Source: Hermodarchaeum sp048885185
GTDB lineage: Archaea > Asgardarchaeota > Hermodarchaeia > Hermodarchaeales > Hermodarchaeaceae
NCBI GenBank assembly: GCA_048885185.1
Contig: JBHLQC010000043.1
Location: 1 to 10,400 of the forward strand
Length of the DNA: 10,400 bases
Direction of reading: 5' to 3'
The notes below the pieces were generated by a model that was not told the origin of the DNA, did no database searches, and saw only the letters and a list, made by a program, of their open reading frames with translations. A program made the position numbers and the translations under genes. Each line of letters begins with the position of its first letter. Positions within the stretch are counted from its first letter, which is position 1. Of this stretch, positions 6,308 through 10,400 are shown in pieces.

Positions 6308-7279
6308 TCAATCGTTGATCGAATCGAGAGCCATTTTTAGATGTTTGAGAGAGACGTTTCCTCCAGAACATACCAAGGCTACTTTCTGGTTTTTGAGTTT
6401 TTGTCGAAGTTTGTATGCTGCGGCCAGTGGGGCGGCTCCTGCTCCTTCAACAAGTGTATGAGCTTTTTCAAGCATCCATACCATAGCCTGTAGGATTTCG
6501 TCCTCACTCACGAGAATGAAATCATCTAACAGCTTCCATAAAATCGACTGTGGAAGTTTAAAGGCGGTTCCTGTGGCTAGCCCTTCAGCAAATGTCTGGT
6601 TAGGTGCTTTGACGAGTTTCTTTTGGTTCCAGGATTTGTAAGCTGCAGGTGATGCACTGGACTGAACAGCGAGGACCTGAATGGATGGGGATAATGCTTT
6701 TGCCACGATGCTTGCTCCTGATGCTCCACTTCCACCTCCAACTGGGACGATTATCGTCTGGATTTCAGGTTCTTCCTGTAGAATTTCTAGGGTTATCGTA
6801 CCTACGCCTGCAATAAGGTGTGGTTCATTCCCTGAGTGGATGTACCGATAGTTATGTTTCTCTGCCAATTGCTCACAATGGACGCGTGATTCATCGAAAT
6901 TCTTTCCGTGAACGATGATTTCTGCACCCATGGCTTTCATCGCATCTACTTTCCCTGGATTTGCCCCTTCAGGCACTACAACTCTGGCTTTGACTCCAAA
7001 GATGCGGGAGGCATAGGCTACCGACTGTCCATGATTTCCAGTTGATGCCGTAATCACTCCTCGTTGTTTTTCCTCCTCTGATAGTTGAGATATGAGGTTA
7101 ATGCCTCCTCTGACTTTGAAGGCTCCTATTGGTTGGACATTTTCGTGCTTGATGAATACGTGTGCTCCAATGAGCTCATTGATGGCAGGGTAGCTGTAAA
7201 ATGGAGTGGGTTTCAGATATGGTTTGATTCGTTGTTGGGCACCTAAAACATCGGTCAAACTAGGATTTTGCATCGGCAT
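6308..7279 (-). CDS. PLP-dependent threonine/serine dehydratase-like enzyme
   Basis: This fold-type II PLP enzyme of 323 residues probably deaminates a hydroxy-amino acid (threonine or serine to 2-oxobutyrate or pyruvate plus ammonia) in the cytosol. The PLP lysine is Lys55 in GAFKVRGG. TASTGNHGQSVAYA (78-90 region) is the substrate/cofactor loop, PVGGGSGASG (179-188) the phosphate-binding loop, and CSGGN (304-308) supplies Ser to the pyridine nitrogen. There is no C-terminal ACT domain, so isoleucine-type feedback control is unlikely. The GAFKVRGG and GGGSG variants differ from the common GSFKIRGA/GGGGL pattern, so substrate is uncertain; phenylserine- or hydroxyaspartate-type dehydratases are alternatives. 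It begins 21 bases after the TPR gene. AAAGGTG sits 8 bases from a second ATG at 7273, which may be the true start. Confidence 0.93.
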   Translation of the reverse strand: MPMQNPSLTDVLGAQQRIKPYLKPTPFYSYPAINELIGAHVFIKHENVQPIGAFKVRGGINLISQLSEEEKQRGVITASTGNHGQSVAYASRIFGVKARVVVPEGANPGKVDAMKAMGAEIIVHGKNFDESRVHCEQLAEKHNYRYIHSGNEPHLIAGVGTITLEILQEEPEIQTIIVPVGGGSGASGASIVAKALSPSIQVLAVQSSASPAAYKSWNQKKLVKAPNQTFAEGLATGTAFKLPQSILWKLLDDFILVSEDEILQAMVWMLEKAHTLVEGAGAAPLAAAYKLRQKLKNQKVALVCSGGNVSLKHLKMALDSIND

Positions 7280-7300
7280 TGCACCTTTAGTCTGACTCTT

Positions 7301-8314
7301 CTATTCGGAGTTCTTCTCTTCTTTAAGGTATTGGTAATCAGGGTCAAGTGTTAGGACTTTCTTAAAACACGCGTTAGCCTCTTTTATTCGTTTGAGTTCG
7401 AAAAGGATACGCCCCCTCAGGTATAATCCATTGATATGCTCAGGATTAATCTGTAGTAATGTGTCGACGATTTCAAGAGCTGGTTCATATTCCTCTAAAT
7501 TACGAGCCAAAGTGTTCGCCAGGTTAAATAATGATCTTTCATCGTTAGGGTTCAATGTTGTTGCCTTGCGATACGCTTTTACTGCGTTGGCATGTTGATT
7601 GATTAATCCGAGTGCTACACCTTTATCGTACCAGATACGAGCATTCTTTGAATCCAATTTTATGGCTTTATCAAAGGCTTTGATGGCCTCTTCGACCCGA
7701 TTGATGTTACCCAACAATTCACCCATGTCAATCCACGCATCAAGATAGGTGGGCATAAGCTTGGTTGCACGCTTAAAACAAGCGATTGCGTCATCCCATT
7801 GGGCAAGTTGTTCATGTAGAGTGCCTCGGTAGTACCATCCTTTTGCATCACGGGGATTGACTGTGACGGTTTCAATAAGACACTCAAGGGCTTCTTGGTG
7901 GAGACCAAGTTCATGTAATACTAATCCACGGTTATACCAGGCATCAGCATAATCCTGCGGATTGGCAGTGAAGACTTGTGTGGCTTGAGTGAAACTGTGA
8001 AGGGCATCCTCAAAGCGATTCAGCTCTTTGTAAGCTGCTCCGAGATTATTCCACGCTTCAATATAACTTGGATCTAACTCTGTGGCCTTCTGGTAGCATT
8101 CGAGTGCCTCATTAATCCGACCAAGCTGGTCGAGAACAAGTCCCTTATTGAACCAGACTGCTGCGTCGCGTGGTCGCAGTTCTGTGGTAACCGAAAAGGC
8201 TTCCAAGGCTTCTTCTAATTTTCCTTGTTCACCTAGTGCAATACCCAAATTAAACCAGTCTTCAGCTGTCAGTTTTGAAGGCGGTCGTTTTTCCTCAGAC
8301 AAAACAATAACCAT
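7301..8314 (-). CDS. TPR-repeat protein (nine tetratricopeptide repeats)
   Basis: Nearly the whole protein is built of 34-residue TPR units, a scaffold for protein-protein binding. About nine are visible. They begin at AEDWFNLG, AAVWFNKG, IEAWNNLG, ADAWYNRG, AKGWYYRG, LDAWIDMG, ARIWYDKG, ERSLFNLA and INGLYLRG. Each carries the Trp/Tyr, Gly, Ala and Pro landmarks. The third unit has a 4-residue insertion before the next repeat. No signal peptide or other domain is seen. The start is uncertain: ATG 8314 (337 residues) was chosen over GTG 8335, and neither has a strong SD; a TTG at 8302 just before SEEKRPP is also possible. The gene lies 60 bases after the SCP2-like gene and 21 before the dehydratase. 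The partner is unknown. Confidence 0.92.
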   Translation of the reverse strand: MVIVLSEEKRPPSKLTAEDWFNLGIALGEQGKLEEALEAFSVTTELRPRDAAVWFNKGLVLDQLGRINEALECYQKATELDPSYIEAWNNLGAAYKELNRFEDALHSFTQATQVFTANPQDYADAWYNRGLVLHELGLHQEALECLIETVTVNPRDAKGWYYRGTLHEQLAQWDDAIACFKRATKLMPTYLDAWIDMGELLGNINRVEEAIKAFDKAIKLDSKNARIWYDKGVALGLINQHANAVKAYRKATTLNPNDERSLFNLANTLARNLEEYEPALEIVDTLLQINPEHINGLYLRGRILFELKRIKEANACFKKVLTLDPDYQYLKEEKNSE

Positions 8315-8374
8315 CCATAGCTCGCAAACGCACACTTTTAGCTTTAGACCTCTCGCCTTTGGGTCTTCTAGTCC

Positions 8375-8737
8375 TCAACGAGTTTGGAGGACACGCATCA
8401 TGAGCTGACCAAGAGGTAGGGATTCATGCCCCGCCCCGATGACAATGAGCTCCCAGCGTTTTGTCAACTCACGAAATGAGGCTCGACCGCTAAACAGATT
8501 CATCAAGGTTTCAGTCGAGGCCTTGTAAATCACCTCTGGAGAAGGATAAGAACCGGTTTGCAGCTCCATAGTTCCTTGGCGATGTAATATGATGTGGAAC
8601 GTTTCACTCTCAGTCTCTAGTTGAAGTACCTTGCCTTGATAAGGACCTACCCACTCACGCACAAACTCGCGGTGTTGAGGTGTATCATTTACTTGTTGTA
8701 TCATCGATTCAAATAACTGTGAAAGTTGATTCGCCAT
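8375..8737 (-). CDS. SCP2-like (sterol carrier protein 2 fold) small protein
   Basis: This is a 120-residue single-domain protein. The order is an N-terminal helix (MANQLSQLFESMIQQV), strands with FHIILHRQGTMELQTG, then EVIYKASTETLMNLFSGRASFRELTKRWELIVIG and a C-terminal helix (LGQLMMRVLQTR). The 'strand, threshold helix with L-x-G, strand' pattern resembles the SCP2 family, which holds lipids or acyl groups in a hydrophobic tunnel. The similarity is judged by eye and the family call is moderate. The ATG at 8737 was chosen because GGTGAG lies just upstream; ATGs at 8740 and 8749 (only 5 bases after the previous gene's stop) are alternatives. Its place in the nitroreductase operon suggests handling of a hydrophobic ligand, which is inference. 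Confidence 0.8.
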   Translation of the reverse strand: MANQLSQLFESMIQQVNDTPQHREFVREWVGPYQGKVLQLETESETFHIILHRQGTMELQTGSYPSPEVIYKASTETLMNLFSGRASFRELTKRWELIVIGAGHESLPLGQLMMRVLQTR

Positions 8738-8754
8738 CATGCTCACCATTCAAG

Positions 8755-9027
8755 TCACTTCTTTCGTTTTATCCAATCCTGTACAGCCTCAAGTACTGCG
8801 GCATTGACATTGTGTGCACTACTGTTCCCTTTTCGTTCCTGAACCTTCGTCAGGAAGTCGTTGTAGAGTTCATGGTTCATTAGCAGAACAATGTGACCCT
8901 TCCGGTTGTTCACCATAGCTTTGGAGACGTACTGGTTTTGACGGATTGTTAGAGTTTCGATATCGTTGATTCGTAAGTGTGGATACCCCGGCCATTGACC
9001 ATCTGAAGCTTTCTTGTATCGTGGCAT
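8755..9027 (-). CDS. Small protein with C-terminal ribbon-helix-helix-like region
   Basis: This is a 90-residue basic protein. The C-terminal half reads as a ribbon-helix-helix DNA-binding unit: strand HIVLLMN (45-51), helix HELYNDFLTKVQERKG, turn NSSAHN, and helix VNAAVLEAVQDWIKRKK. The N-terminal half (about 1-44, with QWPGYPHLRI and ETLTIRQNQYVSKAMV) looks like a small beta-rich region I do not recognise. A strong SD, GGAGGG, lies 6 bases before ATG 9027 and overlaps the last codons of the preceding gene, only 3 bases away. That points to translational coupling. It is a candidate operon regulator or antitoxin-like protein, but no toxin gene is adjacent. Confidence 0.78.
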   Translation of the reverse strand: MPRYKKASDGQWPGYPHLRINDIETLTIRQNQYVSKAMVNNRKGHIVLLMNHELYNDFLTKVQERKGNSSAHNVNAAVLEAVQDWIKRKK

Positions 9028-9030
9028 AAT

Positions 9031-9306
9031 CTACCCTCCTTGAGGTGTTCTCTCCTTTCCTAAGTCGATGGATTGATCTCCTGGAATTTTCGCAAAACCC
9101 GGTTGAAATGGCCAATCCACGACATACCGCATGCCTTTCTTCCCTGCTTTGTCTCCACGTCGCCAAGTACCAGCATAGATGCTACTGCCGTAAATCCGAA
9201 CAAACTCTCCCAATATGAGGAGTGCCGCAGCTTCAACACTGATATTCGCGTCTTTTGCTTTCTGAACCAGTCCCTTACGAACCTCTTCTGGTAATTCCAG
9301 TTTCAT
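9031..9306 (-). CDS. Small N-terminal ribbon-helix-helix-like protein
   Basis: This is a 91-residue protein. The N-terminus reads as a ribbon-helix-helix unit: strand MKLELP, helix EEVRKGLVQKAKDANIS, then helix VEAAALLILGEFVRIYG. The C-terminal 50 residues form a basic then aromatic tail (TWRRGDKAGKKGMRYVVDWPFQPG) ending in a Gly/Pro-rich stretch that I do not recognise. ATG 9306 was chosen because GAGGTGA lies 9 bases upstream and overlaps the nitroreductase stop codon. A longer in-frame extension to 9417 overlaps the nitroreductase gene and is probably not translated. It differs from its neighbour at 8755-9027, where the RHH part is C-terminal. Regulation of this operon is inferred. Confidence 0.78.
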   Translation of the reverse strand: MKLELPEEVRKGLVQKAKDANISVEAAALLILGEFVRIYGSSIYAGTWRRGDKAGKKGMRYVVDWPFQPGFAKIPGDQSIDLGKERTPQGG

Positions 9307-9314
9307 TACGCATT

Positions 9315-10136
9315 TCACCTCTGAACCTTCATCTTCTTTCGTTTTGTCTTCGGTTTTTGTTTGGATTTCTTGGCTTTTTGATTTCGAAATGCAAGCCGTT
9401 GATACGGAACTCCCCATCGTTCTGTATAGAAACTACCTTCAAGTGGCCATCGGGACGGACCGAGCATCCGTGGTTTTTCTGGAATACCAATACAAAAGGC
9501 GGCGATTGGAGTCCAGGTGCGAGGAATCCCTATCTTATCACAGATGAACTCTACGTGGCGTTTATCTACAAAAGGCACGGCTTGGTAAGCACATGCATAG
9601 CCCATTGAGTGTGCAACCAACCACATGCTCAAGACTCCCATCGCTACGACGACGCTACCGCACAATTCATTGGGATACATCGCTGTGCTGTCATGCCAAG
9701 TTTCCGAGGCGCAACAAACAATGACTGCATCCGCTTTCTCAGGGTAGCGGAACAAGGACCCATCTCGCATCTCCTCATAAGTTGAGGGGCGATTCGCATC
9801 TGGTAAGTACCATAAGCGTCCTTGGGTCGCCTCGTACGGAAAATTCCCAAAGACATACCGGGCGGCTTCCTGACTGATATCTGCGATAATTCGTTTCATC
9901 TCCTGATCGTCTCGAATGACCACATACCGCCACATCTGCATATTTTCAGGTGATGGAGCATATCGAGCTGCATCCAGTATCAATTCTAAATCCTCATCTG
10001 GTAGTCGTTCACCGGTCATGTGGCGAATGCTTCGACGCATCCGAATCAACTCGACCAACTGATTCGTTGCTATTGATTTACCTCGTGATTCAACTTTCTC
10101 TGATGCAATTGACTTTGATTTCGATTCAGTCATCAT
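9315..10136 (-). CDS. Nitroreductase-family flavoprotein with basic C-terminal tail
   Basis: Nitroreductase-family enzymes bind FMN as dimers and reduce nitro, quinone or other acceptors with NAD(P)H. Here, in 273 residues, the family core spans about 27-250: RMRRSIRHMTGERLP (FMN phosphate-binding Arg cluster), DAARYAPSPENMQMWRYVVI (56-74), the buried helix ELCGSVVVAMGVLSMWLVAHSMGY (157-180), and AAFCIGIPEKP near 212-222. A charged N-terminal stretch of 25 residues precedes the core. The last 23 residues hold 13 Lys/Arg, an unusual tail. ATG 10136 and the next ATG at 10133 are both preceded by GTGATC, a match to the archaeal SD GGTGATC. It is the first gene of the six-gene run. The physiological substrate cannot be read from sequence. 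Confidence 0.93.
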   Translation of the reverse strand: MMTESKSKSIASEKVESRGKSIATNQLVELIRMRRSIRHMTGERLPDEDLELILDAARYAPSPENMQMWRYVVIRDDQEMKRIIADISQEAARYVFGNFPYEATQGRLWYLPDANRPSTYEEMRDGSLFRYPEKADAVIVCCASETWHDSTAMYPNELCGSVVVAMGVLSMWLVAHSMGYACAYQAVPFVDKRHVEFICDKIGIPRTWTPIAAFCIGIPEKPRMLGPSRWPLEGSFYTERWGVPYQRLAFRNQKAKKSKQKPKTKRKKMKVQR

Positions 10137-10177
10137 TGATCACTCTCTAGTTCTTCTACTCGGATAAGGTGCTTCTG

Positions 10178-10185
10178 CTATTAAA
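10178..10185 (-). promoter_or_regulatory. Possible TATA-like box for the nitroreductase operon
   Basis: The minus strand reads TTTAATAG, centred about 45 bases before the nitroreductase ATG. The 108 bases between the two genes contain no frame, so a promoter is expected here, but the match to the TATA boxes elsewhere in the window is weak. Confidence 0.25.
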
Positions 10186-10244
10186 CGGTAGCTCCGCTCA
10201 CAAGAGTGACAATTCCGCACAAAGTGAAAGAGGAATAGAGTGCA

Positions 10245-10400
10245 CTATATCGAACGGATATGCATAACCAGATCTTCAAGTTTGGCAATTACTGAAGCAA
10301 CTGTGTCGGGAGGTAGATCTGATGGACTTGATTTTAACAGCGCAATTAATTCCTTGAACACGCTGGCTGCTTTCGCACGGCTACTCAGATTATTCATCGC
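10245..10400 (-). CDS. Short helical protein or C-terminal end of a gene cut by the window
   Basis: The minus strand has an open frame from the window edge to a TAG at 10245. It may start at ATG 10397 (50 residues, MNNLSSRAKAASVFKELIAL and on) or continue upstream beyond the window. It appears to be two amphipathic helices separated by a turn, KSSPSDLPPDT, ending LEDLVMHIRSI. It lies 108 bases before the nitroreductase on the same strand. No family is recognised. The regular helix pattern suggests a real gene, but the short view limits confidence. Confidence 0.45.
   Translation of the reverse strand, partial: AMNNLSSRAKAASVFKELIALLKSSPSDLPPDTVASVIAKLEDLVMHIRSI

Noticed and set aside
8341..8374. 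AGACC/GGTCT inverted repeat between the SCP2-like and TPR genes
   Set aside because: It has only a 5-bp stem with no T-run on the transcribed strand, too weak to call a terminator or operator.
9307..9417. 37-codon N-terminal extension of the first RHH-like gene
   Set aside because: It overlaps the nitroreductase coding end entirely, its residues mirror that Lys-rich stretch in another frame, and the SD-linked ATG at 9306 fits the operon spacing.
9255..9608. 117-codon plus-strand frame over the nitroreductase 3' half
   Set aside because: It is antisense to conserved nitroreductase sequence and has no recognisable domain or start signal.

Overview
This window looks archaeal. Start codons are often preceded by GGTG/GGAG Shine-Dalgarno (SD) motifs matching the archaeal 16S tail. 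Several genes have a TATA-like box 45-60 bases upstream of the start codon. The gene content (K+-independent membrane pyrophosphatase, acyl-CoA dehydrogenase, stomatin-like protein, SCP2-like protein, TPR protein, ribbon-helix-helix proteins) fits a mesophilic archaeon of intermediate GC. An Asgard lineage such as Thorarchaeia is a plausible guess, but the sequence alone does not prove it.

Layout, left to right. (1) 86-2404 (+): proton-pumping membrane pyrophosphatase hppA with its own TATA box, followed by a 57-residue two-helix membrane mini-protein (2504-2677, +). (2) 2760-3338 (-): an unrecognised multi-pass membrane protein ending in a hairpin plus T-tract. (3) 3339-3753: a 415-base divergent non-coding region with promoter-like boxes for both flanking genes, a set of nested inverted repeats, and a small hairpin covering the SD of the next gene. 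(4) 3754-5025 (+): an acyl-CoA dehydrogenase. (5) 5140-6111 (-): a stomatin/SPFH-family membrane protein convergent with it, with a hairpin plus T-tract at its 3' end and two palindromes in its 196-base upstream region. (6) 6308-10136 (-): a compact six-gene run transcribed right to left: nitroreductase, two different small ribbon-helix-helix-like proteins, an SCP2-like lipid-binding-fold protein, a nine-repeat TPR protein and a PLP-dependent threonine/serine dehydratase-like enzyme. (7) 10245-10397 (-): a short frame of about 50 residues reaching the window edge.

Functionally the window mixes membrane energetics (pyrophosphate-driven proton pumping, stomatin scaffold), lipid or acyl-CoA metabolism (acyl-CoA dehydrogenase, SCP2-like fold) and a flavoenzyme/PLP-enzyme operon. 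The operon carries two candidate DNA-binding proteins that may regulate it. No tRNA, rRNA, CRISPR array, insertion sequence or integrase is visible. The most unusual part is the nitroreductase/RHH/RHH/SCP2 cluster, whose SD sequences are embedded in the preceding gene's last codons.
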